64,000 bases of DNA, taken from contig JAMYFF010000007.1 of the NCBI GenBank assembly GCA_024128875.1, positions 144,501 to 208,500 of the forward strand, given 5' to 3'. Under the pieces are notes generated by a model that did not search any database, was not told the DNA's origin, and saw only the letters and a program-made list of their open reading frames with translations. The stretch comes from Salinilacustrithrix flava. Lineage in GTDB: Bacteria; Actinomycetota; Acidimicrobiia; Acidimicrobiales; Salinilacustritrichaceae. Of this stretch, positions 49,008 through 57,886 are shown piece after piece. The translations under genes were made by a program, and so were the position numbers. Numbering within the stretch: the first letter of the stretch is position 1; every line of letters begins with the position of its first letter.

Positions 49008-50354
49008 CTACCGCTGCCAGATCCAGCGGGGGTTGGCGACCCGGAGCTTGTCGACGACGGACTCCGCCATCGCCCGCACCACCTCGTCGCCGCTGAGGCT
49101 GCCGTCACGGACGCCGGCGGCGAAGGCGAGGTCGTCGGCCACGCCGAGCGATTGCAGGCGCTCGGTGTGGTCGGCCTCCATCGCCGGACCCATCGTGGCC
49201 TCGCGCTCGAGGGTGGCCAGCACGTTCTCGGCGACCCGGCTGTGGAACCCGACCCGCCCCGTGGCCTGCTCGCGCACGTCGCCGGCCACCCACTCGCGCA
49301 CCGCCTCGAGCAGCTCGGCTGCGGTCGGGCGCCCGTGCAGGCCGGGTGCTCCCCCACCGGTCGGTGCCGGGCGGGCGATCGCCGCGGCGAGCGCGTCGGG
49401 CTCGAGCAGCAGGAGCAGGTCGTGCTCGTTCTCGCACACCCGCCGGCCGATGGCGGCCAGCTCCATCGATCGCGACAGACCCTCCAGGTGGGCCCGGGCC
49501 TGCATGATGCACATGATCCCCCACTTGAGGGTGCCGAGGACCTCCCACCACAGGACGACGTCCCGGTCGACGGGCCGCCCGGACGCCGCGGCGTACGCGT
49601 CGAACAGCTGGTCGTAGGGGCCCACGCCCGCCACCGGCTCGTCGCTGCCGAAGCGCCAGGCCCGGGTGCACAGCCAGCCGAGGTCCTCCATCGGATCGCC
49701 GATGTGGGCGAGCTCCCAGTCGATGACCGCCTCCAGCCCATCGGGTCCGACCATGAGGTTGCCGAGGCGGAAGTCGCCGTGGACGATCGCATCGCCGCTC
49801 GAGGGCGGCCGGTTGGCCTCCAGCCACCGGAAGGCGTGCTCGAAGGTGGGGTGCGGGTCACCGAAGTCGTCGAGGACCGTGCGGTACTGGGCGACCTGGT
49901 CGGTGCGCTCCAGGCCGGGCACCGCATCGGTCGGGACCCGGTGGATCGCGGCCAGGGCGCGGCCGCAGTCAGCGGCCAGGCGGTCGCGAGCGGCCGCGAA
50001 CTCGTCGTCGCGCAGGATCTTGCGGGCGATCGTCTCCCCCTCGACGAAGCGGGACACGAGGTACCCGGCACCGAGGGTGCCCGGTTCGCCGGACGCGCTG
50101 ACGAGGGGCGGGACGGGCACGCCGGCGTCGGCCGCAGCCCGCAGCATCGACGCCTCGGTCGCCATTGCACCGGTGCGGGGTGACCCGGTCCGCTCCCGCT
50201 GCAGGATGAACCGCTCGCCGGCGGCCTCGAACGCCCACGTCTCGCGCGAGGCGCCCCCGGTGAGCCGGCGCAGGCCGCCGACCTCGAGGTCGGGGTCGTC
50301 CAGCTCCGTGCGGAGCAGTTCCTGGAGGCGGTCGGCGAGCTCGTCGGGCGTCAC
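49008..50354 (-). CDS. APH-type phosphotransferase (ACAD10/11 kinase-like)
   Basis: 448 residues. Protein-kinase-like fold: GGLRRLTGGASRETWAFEAA and FILQRERTGS (ATP-binding Lys equivalent region), the catalytic loop IVHGDFRLGNLMVGPDG and the metal motif VIDWELAHIGDPMEDLGWLC. Such proteins, often near acyl-CoA dehydrogenases, include kinases for hydroxyacyl-CoA; the substrate is not evident. A C-terminal ~130-residue helical extension is present. GTG 50354 is preferred over 50393 because a CAGGAT lies 7 nt upstream. Confidence 0.85.
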   Translation of the reverse strand: MTPDELADRLQELLRTELDDPDLEVGGLRRLTGGASRETWAFEAAGERFILQRERTGSPRTGAMATEASMLRAAADAGVPVPPLVSASGEPGTLGAGYLVSRFVEGETIARKILRDDEFAAARDRLAADCGRALAAIHRVPTDAVPGLERTDQVAQYRTVLDDFGDPHPTFEHAFRWLEANRPPSSGDAIVHGDFRLGNLMVGPDGLEAVIDWELAHIGDPMEDLGWLCTRAWRFGSDEPVAGVGPYDQLFDAYAAASGRPVDRDVVLWWEVLGTLKWGIMCIMQARAHLEGLSRSMELAAIGRRVCENEHDLLLLLEPDALAAAIARPAPTGGGAPGLHGRPTAAELLEAVREWVAGDVREQATGRVGFHSRVAENVLATLEREATMGPAMEADHTERLQSLGVADDLAFAAGVRDGSLSGDEVVRAMAESVVDKLRVANPRWIWQR

Positions 50355-50427
50355 GCCGGGGATCCTGCCAGATCCGGCAACAGCGGTTACCAACTTCGGG
50401 CGAGTTCCGAGGCCCTACTGACGGGAC

Positions 50428-51522
50428 CTACCCGCAGGCGGCTCGGGTCGCCGGGTAGGGGTTGACGGGGCCGCCGTGGTTGGGGTGGATCTCGAAGTGG
50501 AGGTGGGGCATGCCCCGGGCGTTGCCGGTGTCGCCGACGTAGCCGATGACGGTGCCGGCCGACACCCGGCCGGATGCGCCGTACCGGGACAGGTGGGTGC
50601 CGTAGTAGTAGTGCCCGTTGTCGCCCGACAGGTGGAACGACAGGCCACCGATGGAGTTGCCACGGTGGCTCACCGTGCCCGACACCGGGGCGACGACCGG
50701 GACGCCGGTGCGCGCCATCATGTCCACGCCCTTGTGGGAGCGTCCGCCGGAGCGGGGGTAGCCCCAGGAGTCGATGAAGGAGTGGGGACCGGCCACGGGG
50801 CAGACCATGCCGCCGCCGCTCGAGGTGGTCGGGGCGGGCGCCGGTGCCGGTGCCGGCGCCGGGCTGCGCGTGGCGGAGCCGGACGAGGTCCGGCCCGCGG
50901 CCTGCGTCGCCCGTTGCTGGGTCTGGGCCTCCGCCGCGGCGCGCCGCTGCGCCTCGGCCTCGGCGGCACGGCGGCGGGCCTCCTCCTCGGCACGGCGCTT
51001 GGCCTCGAGCTCCTCGAGGCGCTTCAGCTCGGCCTGGACGTCGGCGAGGGCCCGGCGCAGCGACTCGATGCTGGCCTCCTGCTGCTGGCGCTTGGCGGCG
51101 AGGGCAGCGCTGGCCTCGTCGAGCTCGGCCTTGGCCTCGGTGAAGTCGTCGATCGTGTCGAAGGTGCCCTGGCTCACGTAGCGGGCGAGGGCCTCGGCCT
51201 TGACGCCTTCGTTGATGTCCTCGGTGGTGAGCAGCGGCATGTCGCCGCTGGAGGTGTACCGCTCGACCACGAGCTCCTCCATCGAACCCGACAGCGAGGC
51301 GAGGCGCTCCTCGGCCTGGGTGGCCTTGGCCTCGAGCGAGGCGATGTCGCGCTCGATCGCACCGAGGGCCGACTCCGCGTCGGAGACCCGGCGCACCGCG
51401 TCCTCGGCGGCGGCACGGGCGCGCTCGATGTCCGCGGTCTGGGCGCCGGCGGCGGAGGGCACGGCGAGGGAAGCGGCGACGGCGAGGGTCACCACGAGGG
51501 GGGCGAGGAGGCGGTGGAGCAT
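50428..51522 (-). CDS. M23 peptidase with coiled coil (EnvC/RipC-like)
   Basis: 364 residues. Signal peptide 1-27 (ends SAAGA, then QTADIE). Residues ~28-205 form a long coiled coil rich in Ala/Glu/Arg, followed by a Pro/Ala linker and an M23 LytM domain: [20 protein letters not shown] (first zinc ligands His and Asp) and [19 protein letters not shown] (HxH). Zinc ligands are intact, so it should cleave peptidoglycan cross-links, probably at division. A TTGCAA-N17-TAGCCT promoter lies at 51553-51581, giving a leader of ~25-30 nt. Confidence 0.9.
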   Translation of the reverse strand: MLHRLLAPLVVTLAVAASLAVPSAAGAQTADIERARAAAEDAVRRVSDAESALGAIERDIASLEAKATQAEERLASLSGSMEELVVERYTSSGDMPLLTTEDINEGVKAEALARYVSQGTFDTIDDFTEAKAELDEASAALAAKRQQQEASIESLRRALADVQAELKRLEELEAKRRAEEEARRRAAEAEAQRRAAAEAQTQQRATQAAGRTSSGSATRSPAPAPAPAPAPTTSSGGGMVCPVAGPHSFIDSWGYPRSGGRSHKGVDMMARTGVPVVAPVSGTVSHRGNSIGGLSFHLSGDNGHYYYGTHLSRYGASGRVSAGTVIGYVGDTGNARGMPHLHFEIHPNHGGPVNPYPATRAACG

Positions 51523-51552
51523 GGTGGGGACAGCTGGCAGGGCCGACTGGCC

Positions 51553-51581
51553 AGGCTACGACCCGGTTGCAGATGTTGCAA
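51553..51581 (-). promoter_or_regulatory. candidate promoter of the M23 peptidase gene
   Basis: On the minus strand, TTGCAA and TAGCCT are separated by 17 nt, the best -35/-10 pair I see in the window. The sequence also contains a direct repeat (TTGCAAC and TGCAACC, 9 bp apart) that could bind a regulator. Confidence 0.5.
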
Positions 51582-51597
51582 TCCGGTGACGGACGGC

Positions 51598-52653
51598 TCA
51601 GGCCGACGGGAGCTTGTCGCTCTCGTCCACGATCTCGCCGACCAGCTCCTCCAGCGCGTCCTCGAGGCTGATCAGGCCCACGGTGCGGCCCTGGGCATCG
51701 GCCACGATGGCGAGGTGGACGCGGGCCTTCTGGAGGGCGTGGAGCACGTCGTCCACGATCGTGTCGTCGCGCACGATGGGCAGCCGGCGGATCTTGCCGA
51801 GCGGCAGCGGCGCGGCGCGCCCCGCCTCGGGGATCGTGAGGAGGTCCTTGGCGTGGAGGAACCCCAGCACGTCGTCGAGGCCGCCCTCACCCACGACCAG
51901 GAGACGGGTGTGCCCGCTGCGCACGACCTCCTGCTCGGCCTCGACCGCCGTGGCTCGGCGGGGAACGAACCCGATGCGGTCGCGCGGCACGACCATGGGC
52001 CCGATCGGTGCCTCGCCGATGGCGAGGGCACCGCGCAGGATCTGGTCCTGCACGTCGTGGATCAGGCCCTCCTTGCGGGACGCCGAGACCATGTCGGCCA
52101 GCTCGTCGGAGGTGTGGCTGTCGGAGATCTCGTCGGCGGGCTCGGCACCGAGCAGGCGGATGATGCCGTTGGCCAGCGCGTTGAGCACGACGATCACCGG
52201 ACCGAAGATCCGCATGTACAGGCGGTTGGCCCAGTCGAGCACGAGCACGGTGCGCTCGGGCTCGGCGATGGCGATGTTCTTGGGCACCATCTCGCCGAGG
52301 ACCATGTGGAGGAACACCACGATCGACAGCGCGAGGCCGAAGCCCACGGTGGTGGCCACGCCCTCGGACACATCGACCCGGTCCTGCAGCAGGTCCTCGA
52401 GGGCGTGGGCGATGGCCGGCTCGGCGACGTAGCCCAGCAGCAGCGAGCAGATCGTGATGCCGAGCTGGGCCCCGGCCAGCTGGCGGGAGAGGTCCTTGAT
52501 GGAGTCCATCGCCCGGGCCGCGGCCTTGCTGCCCTCGTCGGCGAGGGCCGAGAGCCGCGTGCGCCGGCTGGCCACGAGGGCGAACTCGACGGCGACGAAG
52601 AACGCGTTGGCCGCCAGCAGCAGCACGCTGGCGATGAGGGCGGTGACGTTCAC
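51598..52653 (-). CDS. CNNM/HlyC-CorC family protein, first of a pair
   Basis: 351 residues. CNNM transmembrane domain (about 1-180) with ANAFFVAVEFALVASRRTRL, LAGAQLGITICSLLLGYVAE and LHMVLGEMVPKNIAIAEPER, then a CBS pair (~200-330: IGPMVVPRDRIGFVPRRATA, ARVHLAIVADAQGRTVGLIS). The CorC_HlyC C-terminal domain is absent. CNNM/CorC proteins export or sense Mg2+. GTG start overlaps the stop of the following CNNM gene by four bases, so the two are coupled and may form a heterodimer. Confidence 0.9.
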   Translation of the reverse strand: MNVTALIASVLLLAANAFFVAVEFALVASRRTRLSALADEGSKAAARAMDSIKDLSRQLAGAQLGITICSLLLGYVAEPAIAHALEDLLQDRVDVSEGVATTVGFGLALSIVVFLHMVLGEMVPKNIAIAEPERTVLVLDWANRLYMRIFGPVIVVLNALANGIIRLLGAEPADEISDSHTSDELADMVSASRKEGLIHDVQDQILRGALAIGEAPIGPMVVPRDRIGFVPRRATAVEAEQEVVRSGHTRLLVVGEGGLDDVLGFLHAKDLLTIPEAGRAAPLPLGKIRRLPIVRDDTIVDDVLHALQKARVHLAIVADAQGRTVGLISLEDALEELVGEIVDESDKLPSA

Positions 52654-53987
52654 CGTCCGCTCCCCTCGACGAGGAGGACCGCGGCGATGCGCATCCGGTC
52701 CATCTCGCGGACGACGACCTTCCAGTCGCCGTGGTCGAAGGCGTCGCCCTCCTCCGGGACCCGACCGAGGGTGTCGAGGACGAACCCGGCGAGGGTCTCG
52801 AAGGGCCCGTCGGGCAGCTCGAGGCCGCAGGCGTCGAAGACCTCGTCGCGGTGCAGCCCGCCGCCGAGCACCCACTCCCCCGGGCGCTGGACCCGGGTGA
52901 GCGGCGGCGCCGCCCGGTCGTGCTCGTCGTCGATCTCGCCGACGATCTCCTCGAGCACGTCCTCGAGCGTGATGACCCCGGCGGTGCCGCCGTGCTCGTC
53001 GACCACCACGGCGAGGTGGGTGGCCTGCTCGCGCAGGAGCACGAGCAGCACCGACAGCTGCATCGTCTCGGGCACGACGAGGGGTTCGGCCATGACGGCG
53101 CGGACCGACGTGGTGCCCCGCTGCTCGTAGGGGACGGCGAAGGCGTCCTTGACGTGGCTGACCCCGACGATGTCGTCGAGGTCGCCGTCGTACACCGGGA
53201 AGCGGCTGAAGCCGGTGGTGACGGCACGGGCGGTGAGGTCGGCGACGGTCTCGTCCACGGCGACCCCGACCGTCTCCAGGCGCGGCACCAGGGCGTCGAC
53301 GGCGGACTTCTCCGAGAAGCGCACCGCCCGGGTGAGCAGGTTCACCGAGTCCTCGTCGATCGTGCCCTCCTCGCCCGAGGACCGGAACAGCAGGTCCAGC
53401 TCCTCCAGGCCCCGCACCGAGCGGAGCTCCTCCTGGGGCTCGATGCCGAGGCGGTGGACGACCCAGTTGGCGCACCCGTTGAAGAGGGCGACCACGGGCT
53501 TGACGACGACGCCGTAGACCCGCATGACCGGGGCGAGGAAGTAGGCGGTGCCGGTCGGGTAGGCGATGGCGAGCGACTTGGGGACGAGCTCGCCGAGCAC
53601 CATCTGCACGGTGGTGGCCAGGGCCAGGGCCACGGCGATGGACACCCCGCGCCCGCTGCTCTCGCCGACGACCGCGGCGACGGCCGGCTCGATGACGGCC
53701 GCGACCGTCGGCTCGGCGATGAAGCCGAGCACGAGGGAGGTGATGGTGATGCCGAGCTGGGCGCCGGACAGGTGGTACGAGAGCCGGCGGAGCAGCTTCT
53801 CGGTGACCCGCGCCGCGCTGCGACCCTCCTTGGCGTGTCGGCTGACCCGGCCACGATCCACGGCCACGAGCGCGAACTCGTTCGCCACGAACGCGGCGTT
53901 GGCGGTGATGAGGACGGCGACAGCGACCAGGCCGAGTGCGGTTCCGATGGGGCACAGGGTACAAAGGCCCGATGCCCACCGAGCCAC
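52650..53987 (-). CDS. CNNM/HlyC-CorC family protein, second of a pair; start uncertain
   Basis: About 433-445 residues. CNNM domain with ANAAFVANEFALVAVDRGRV, LSGAQLGITITSLVLGFIAE and VQMVLGELVPKSLAIAYPTG; CBS pair (VDALVPRLETVGVAVDETVA, THLAVVVDEHGGTAGVITLE); and the C-terminal CorC_HlyC domain (PGEWVLGGGLHRDEVFDACG). Family N-termini fit an ATC codon at 53948, which also lies exactly 7 nt after TACCCT; the nearest standard in-frame start is GTG 53987, which would put the -10 box inside the gene and overlap the divergent ABC gene. Coordinates given use GTG. Longer than its partner because it keeps the CorC_HlyC domain. Confidence 0.88.
   Translation of the reverse strand: MARWASGLCTLCPIGTALGLVAVAVLITANAAFVANEFALVAVDRGRVSRHAKEGRSAARVTEKLLRRLSYHLSGAQLGITITSLVLGFIAEPTVAAVIEPAVAAVVGESSGRGVSIAVALALATTVQMVLGELVPKSLAIAYPTGTAYFLAPVMRVYGVVVKPVVALFNGCANWVVHRLGIEPQEELRSVRGLEELDLLFRSSGEEGTIDEDSVNLLTRAVRFSEKSAVDALVPRLETVGVAVDETVADLTARAVTTGFSRFPVYDGDLDDIVGVSHVKDAFAVPYEQRGTTSVRAVMAEPLVVPETMQLSVLLVLLREQATHLAVVVDEHGGTAGVITLEDVLEEIVGEIDDEHDRAAPPLTRVQRPGEWVLGGGLHRDEVFDACGLELPDGPFETLAGFVLDTLGRVPEEGDAFDHGDWKVVVREMDRMRIAAVLLVEGSGR
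53956..53961 (-). promoter_or_regulatory. -10 element before a possible leaderless ATC start
   Basis: TACCCT on the minus strand, 7 nt before ATC 53948. It lies back to back with the start of the divergent ABC ATPase gene, so the two promoters overlap. Confidence 0.45.
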
Positions 53988-54808
53988 CGACCGAGGCACC
54001 GTCCGAAGCCCTGGCCGAGGCACCGGCGGCGGTGGTCGAGCTCGAGGCCGTCGACGTCGCCGTCGACGGCGTGCCGGTCCTCACCGGACTGGACTGGACC
54101 ATCCGCGCCGGCGAGCGGTGGGTGATCGTGGGACCGAACGGCTCGGGCAAGACCACGCTGCTCCGGCTGCTCTCGTCCTGGCTCCGACCGTGGTCCGGTC
54201 GAGCGGTCGTGCTCGGCGAGACGCTGGGGCGCACGGACATGCGGGCGCTGCGCCGGCGGGTGGGCTACACGAGCCAGGCGCTCACCGACCTGCTCCGCCC
54301 GACGATGACCCCGCACGAGGTGGTGCTGGCCGCGCCGAACGGGGCGCTGGAGACGTGGTGGCACGCCTACGGCGACGACCAGCACGCCGACGCCTCGGCC
54401 CAGCTCCGGCTGTTCGGCATCGACGCAGAGACCGAGCACCGCCCGCTGCGCACCCTGTCCTCGGGTGAGCGCCAGCGGGTGCTGCTCGCCCGGGCCTTCA
54501 CCGGCCGTCCCGGCATCGTCATCCTCGACGAGCCGACGGCGGGCCTCGATGTGGGCGGGCGCGAGGACCTGCTGCGGCGGCTCGACGCCGCCGCGGACAC
54601 CACGGCCGCCCCGCTCGTGCTGGTCACCCACCACCTCGAGGAGATCCCGGCGGCCTTCGACCGCGTCGTGCTCCTCGACGGCGGCCGCATCGTCGGGCTC
54701 GGCCCGGTGGCGTCGCTGCTGACCAGCCAGCGGCTGAGCGACCTCTACGGCGTCGCCCTCGACGTGGCCTGCCGCGACGGACGCTGGTCGGCTGTCGCTG
54801 CAGGTTGA
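53972..54808 (+). CDS. orphan ABC ATPase (ModF-like)
   Basis: 278 residues. A Pro/Glu/Ala-rich head (PTEPPTEAPSEALAEAPAAV) precedes one ABC cassette: IVGPNGSGKTTLLRLLSSWL, LRRRVGYTSQALTDLLRPTM, signature LSSGERQRVLLARAFTGRPG, IVILDEPTAGLDVGGREDLL, LVTHHLEEIPAAFDRV. No permease or substrate-binding gene is nearby. The lack of a partner recalls ModF and other regulatory ABC proteins. It overlaps or abuts the divergent CNNM start. Confidence 0.88.
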   Translation: MPTEPPTEAPSEALAEAPAAVVELEAVDVAVDGVPVLTGLDWTIRAGERWVIVGPNGSGKTTLLRLLSSWLRPWSGRAVVLGETLGRTDMRALRRRVGYTSQALTDLLRPTMTPHEVVLAAPNGALETWWHAYGDDQHADASAQLRLFGIDAETEHRPLRTLSSGERQRVLLARAFTGRPGIVILDEPTAGLDVGGREDLLRRLDAAADTTAAPLVLVTHHLEEIPAAFDRVVLLDGGRIVGLGPVASLLTSQRLSDLYGVALDVACRDGRWSAVAAG

Positions 54809-54811
54809 CGC

Positions 54812-55270
54812 TCAGGTCTCGACGAGCTCCCGGAGCCGCTGGCGCGATGCCTCGATCTCGTTGGTCAGGACGCGGTCGAGCAGCGGCACCCACAGCGAGC
54901 CGCCGTAGTGCAGGTCCATCACGAGGCAGCTGCCGGTCGGGGTCGGCTCCACCGTGGCGGTGAGCCGCCAGGTGGCGTGCTCCCGGCCGTCGGTCTCGCG
55001 CCGTTCGAACACGGCGCGCCCAGGGTGGTCGTCGCCCACCGGTCGCGTGTGCTCGGTGCGCACCATGCGCAGCCGCTTGGACCGGGCGAGCGGCCCCAGC
55101 CGCCCGCGCAGCGTGACGTGCCAGGCCGGTCCGGGGTCGCCGTCGATGGGTTCGGCGTCGGTGGTGCGGGGCACGATCTCGAGCCAGCGGTCGTAGGTGT
55201 CGAGGCCACCGACCCACTCGAAGAGGGTGTCCGGGGTGCAGTCGGCTTCGAGGCTGGCGCGCAGGTCCAC
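54812..55270 (-). CDS. SRPBCC/START-like lipid-binding family protein
   Basis: 152 residues. Coenzyme Q-binding/polyketide-cyclase-like fold: DLRASLEADCTPDTLFEWVG, LDTYDRWLEIVPRTTDA, a run of strands (HATWRLTATVEPTPTGSCLV) and a long final helix (LLDRVLTNEIEASRQRLREL). These proteins bind hydrophobic ligands; the ligand is not known here. GTG 55270 chosen; an upstream GTG would overlap the neighbouring peptidase end. It follows that peptidase after 11 nt. Confidence 0.8.
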   Translation of the reverse strand: MDLRASLEADCTPDTLFEWVGGLDTYDRWLEIVPRTTDAEPIDGDPGPAWHVTLRGRLGPLARSKRLRMVRTEHTRPVGDDHPGRAVFERRETDGREHATWRLTATVEPTPTGSCLVMDLHYGGSLWVPLLDRVLTNEIEASRQRLRELVET

Positions 55271-55281
55271 GGCGTGCAGGT

Positions 55282-56646
55282 CTACCGGCGCGACAGGTCG
55301 GCCACCACGCGCAGCAGGCCGTAGGGGTTCACGGCCTCGCCGCCGCCGGGGTGGACCTGGAAGTGGAGGTGCGGCGCGCCGCCCTGGGCGTTGCCGGTGT
55401 CGCCGACGTAGCCCACCACGTCCCCGGCGCTGACGACCGCGCCCTCGGCCATGCCCTCGGCGTAGGACGCGAGGTGGGCGTAGTAGTAGTACGTGCCGGA
55501 CTGGCCCTTGAGCCACAGCTTCGTGCCGCCGAGCACGTCGGTGCCGAGCCGGGTGATGATGCCCCGCTCCACCGCGTAGAGGGGGGTGTCGAAGGGGGCC
55601 ATGATGTCGACGCCCTGGTGGCCGTGCTCGTACTCGGTGCCGACCATCCGCGGGTAGCCCCAGGAGTCGATGAAGCTGAACGGCTCCCCGACCGGGAACA
55701 CGAAGCCCCGGATCACGATCTCGGAGCCGGCGCTGAACACGGCGAGCTGGAACTTGCGCTCGGTGTTGATCCGCAGGGAGTCCTGCAGCGCCTGGCGGGC
55801 GCCGCGCAGCTCGCGCCGGGTCCGGGCCACCGCGTCGACGGCGTCCAGGACGCCCTGGTCGATCACGGCCTTGGCCTGCACCAGGTCGGCGACCGAGCGG
55901 CTGTCGGCCTCGGACACCGACGCGAGGAACACCTTGCGCATCTCCAGCACGGTGCCGTCCTGGGAGGTCATCACCGTGTCCAGCTCGGCGGCGTTTCCCC
56001 GCACCACCGCGTTGGCGATGCGCTCCCGGAACCGGACCTGGGCGTCCTCGAGCTCCTGGACCTTGAGCTGCTGGGCCACGTCGAGGTGGGCCAGCTCCTG
56101 CTGCAGGTCGGCGAGGCGGTCTGCCAGCTCGTCGACGAGGGTGGCGGCGGCCTCGACCTCGGCCGCGCTCTGCAGGACCTCGGCCTGGGCGACGCGCAGC
56201 TCCCGGCGGATCAGCCGCTCGGCGGCGAGGGGGTCGACGGGCTCACCCGGAGGCGGTGGGATGGTCTCCTCCGAGAGCGGCACCGACTCCGGGGGCGAAT
56301 CCTGGTCGCCGGCGTGCTCCGGGGGATCTGTGTCCTCGGGCGCTGGGTCCTCGGGCGCTGGGTCCTCCGGTGGCGGGGGCGGCTGCTCGCCGCCGGGAGG
56401 TGGGGGCAGCGGGCTCGACGGCGGTGCGGTCGGGGACGGCGCGGTGGTGGTCGTCGCGCACGGGTCCGGCGTGCCGGGGGTGGTCGACGAGGTGCTCGAG
56501 GTCGACGAGGACGAGGACTCCGGCGGGCAGTCGGGCGTGCTGGTGGTCGAGGTGTCGTCCTGGGCCAGCGCCGGCGTGGTGAGCGCGCAGAGGGCGAAGA
56601 CGAGCGCGACGAGGGTGCTGAGGCGGGTGGAGGGTGTGCGTGGCAT
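55282..56646 (-). CDS. M23 peptidase with Pro/Ser/Thr-rich spacer
   Basis: 454 residues. Signal peptide 1-29 (ends TPALA, then QDDTST). Residues 30-150 are Thr/Ser- then Pro/Glu-rich (with EDPAPEDPAPEDTDPPEHAG and a repeated PAPED), expected to span the wall; ~150-290 forms a coiled coil (LVDELADRLADLQQELAHLD); the LytM domain has GHQGVDIMAPFDTPLYAVER and APHLHFQVHPGGGEAVNPYG with all zinc ligands. A paralogue of the peptidase at 50428-51522, with which it shares [11 protein letters not shown] and [11 protein letters not shown] 56646 is near an inverted repeat at 56666-56681. Confidence 0.9.
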   Translation of the reverse strand: MPRTPSTRLSTLVALVFALCALTTPALAQDDTSTTSTPDCPPESSSSSTSSTSSTTPGTPDPCATTTTAPSPTAPPSSPLPPPPGGEQPPPPPEDPAPEDPAPEDTDPPEHAGDQDSPPESVPLSEETIPPPPGEPVDPLAAERLIRRELRVAQAEVLQSAAEVEAAATLVDELADRLADLQQELAHLDVAQQLKVQELEDAQVRFRERIANAVVRGNAAELDTVMTSQDGTVLEMRKVFLASVSEADSRSVADLVQAKAVIDQGVLDAVDAVARTRRELRGARQALQDSLRINTERKFQLAVFSAGSEIVIRGFVFPVGEPFSFIDSWGYPRMVGTEYEHGHQGVDIMAPFDTPLYAVERGIITRLGTDVLGGTKLWLKGQSGTYYYYAHLASYAEGMAEGAVVSAGDVVGYVGDTGNAQGGAPHLHFQVHPGGGEAVNPYGLLRVVADLSRR

Positions 56647-56665
56647 CGACACGGGGCTGCTCGTT

Positions 56666-56681
56666 CCAGGGCCCGCCCTGG
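56666..56681. promoter_or_regulatory. inverted repeat upstream of M23 peptidase gene
   Basis: CCAGGGC-CC-GCCCTGG, 7-bp arms with a 2-bp centre, 20 nt upstream of the peptidase ATG in the divergent gap with an acyl-CoA dehydrogenase gene. Confidence 0.35.
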
Positions 56682-56719
56682 GACCTTCGGCTTTGGACTG
56701 CGCATCGTAGGGCTCCGGG

Positions 56720-56725
56720 TAGCGT
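56720..56725 (+). promoter_or_regulatory. -10 element for leaderless acyl-CoA dehydrogenase
   Basis: TAGCGT on the plus strand, 8 nt before ATG 56734. Confidence 0.55.
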
Positions 56726-56733
56726 CGCCCCCC

Positions 56734-57885
56734 ATGGAGCGCACCCTGTTCGACGAAGGCCACGAGCTGTTCCGCGACAGCTTCCGACGGTTCGTCGCCG
56801 ACGAGATCACCCCGAACCTGGAGCGGTGGGAGGCCGAGGGCATCGCCGACCGCGCCCTGTTCGCCAAGGCCGGGTCCCACGGCTTCCTCGGGATGGCGGT
56901 GCCCGAGGAGCACGGCGGCGGCGGGGTCGACGACTTCCGCTACAACCAGGTCGTCATCGAGGAGGTCCAGGCCGCCGGCGCCGGCGGGGCCGGCCTCGGC
57001 ATCACGCTGCACAACGACATCTGCCTGCCGTACTTCCTCACGCTCACGACCGAGGAGCAGAAGGCCCGCTGGCTCCCGGGCATCGCCTCGGGCGAGCTGA
57101 TCACCGCCATCGCCATGACCGAGCCGGCCATCGGATCGGACCTCGCGTCGATGACCACCAGCGCGGTGCGCGACGGCGACGACTGGATCGTCAACGGCTC
57201 CAAGACCTTCATCACCAACGGCATCAACGCCGATCTGGTCATCGTCGCGGTGAAGACCGACCCGTCCCAGAAGCACGCCGGCATGTCGCTGCTGGTGGTG
57301 GAGCGGGGCATGGACGGCTTCGAGCGGGGACGCAACCTGGACAAGATCGGCATGCACAGCCAGGACACCGCCGAGCTGTTCTTCAACGACGTGCGCGTGC
57401 CCGCCGCCAACCTCATCGGTGACGAGGGCAAGGGCTTCCTGCACCTGGTCGACAAGCTCCCCCAGGAGCGGCTGTCGATCGCCGTCGCCGGGGTCGCCGC
57501 CGCCAAGGCCGGCCTCGACTGGACCCTGGACTACGTCAAGGAGCGCACCGCGTTCGGCCAGCCGATCGGGAAGTTCCAGAACACCCGGTTCACGCTGGCC
57601 GAGGTCGCCACCGAGGTCGAGATCGGCCAGGCCTACATCGACAAGTGCGTGCTCGCCCTCAACGAGGGCACCCTCACCGCCGAGGAGGCCTCGATGGCCA
57701 AGTGGTGGTGCACCGAGCTGCAGCACCGGGCCCTGCACGAGTGCCTGCAGCTCTTCGGCGGCTACGGCTTCATGACCGAGTACCCCATCGCCCGGGCCTA
57801 CGCCGATGCCCGGGTCACCACGATCTACGGCGGCACCACCGAGATCATGAAGGAGATCATCTCCAAGCGGCACCTCGGCCTGTAG
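56734..57885 (+). CDS. acyl-CoA dehydrogenase, long-chain type
   Basis: 383 residues. FAD-dependent alpha,beta-dehydrogenation of acyl-CoA in beta-oxidation. ITAIAMTEPAIGSDLASMTT is the FAD signature, FGQPIGKFQ and LFGGYGFMTEYPIARAYADA the C-terminal ones. The catalytic base is Glu245 in LPQERLSIAV, as in long-chain acyl-CoA dehydrogenase, because the medium-chain position reads IYGGTTEIM. Hence long- or branched-chain specificity is likely. Convergent with the sugar kinase, 1 bp between stops. Confidence 0.93.
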   Translation: MERTLFDEGHELFRDSFRRFVADEITPNLERWEAEGIADRALFAKAGSHGFLGMAVPEEHGGGGVDDFRYNQVVIEEVQAAGAGGAGLGITLHNDICLPYFLTLTTEEQKARWLPGIASGELITAIAMTEPAIGSDLASMTTSAVRDGDDWIVNGSKTFITNGINADLVIVAVKTDPSQKHAGMSLLVVERGMDGFERGRNLDKIGMHSQDTAELFFNDVRVPAANLIGDEGKGFLHLVDKLPQERLSIAVAGVAAAKAGLDWTLDYVKERTAFGQPIGKFQNTRFTLAEVATEVEIGQAYIDKCVLALNEGTLTAEEASMAKWWCTELQHRALHECLQLFGGYGFMTEYPIARAYADARVTTIYGGTTEIMKEIISKRHLGL

Positions 57886-57886
57886 C

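Noticed and set aside
56330..56370. Tandem repeat as a CRISPR or minisatellite
   Set aside because: It is a short in-frame PAPED repeat in the spacer of the M23 peptidase, with no spacer-repeat structure.
55351..56733. N-terminal extension of the acyl-CoA dehydrogenase back to 55351
   Set aside because: The upstream part is antisense to the M23 peptidase; the family N-terminus and the leaderless promoter both place the start at 56734.
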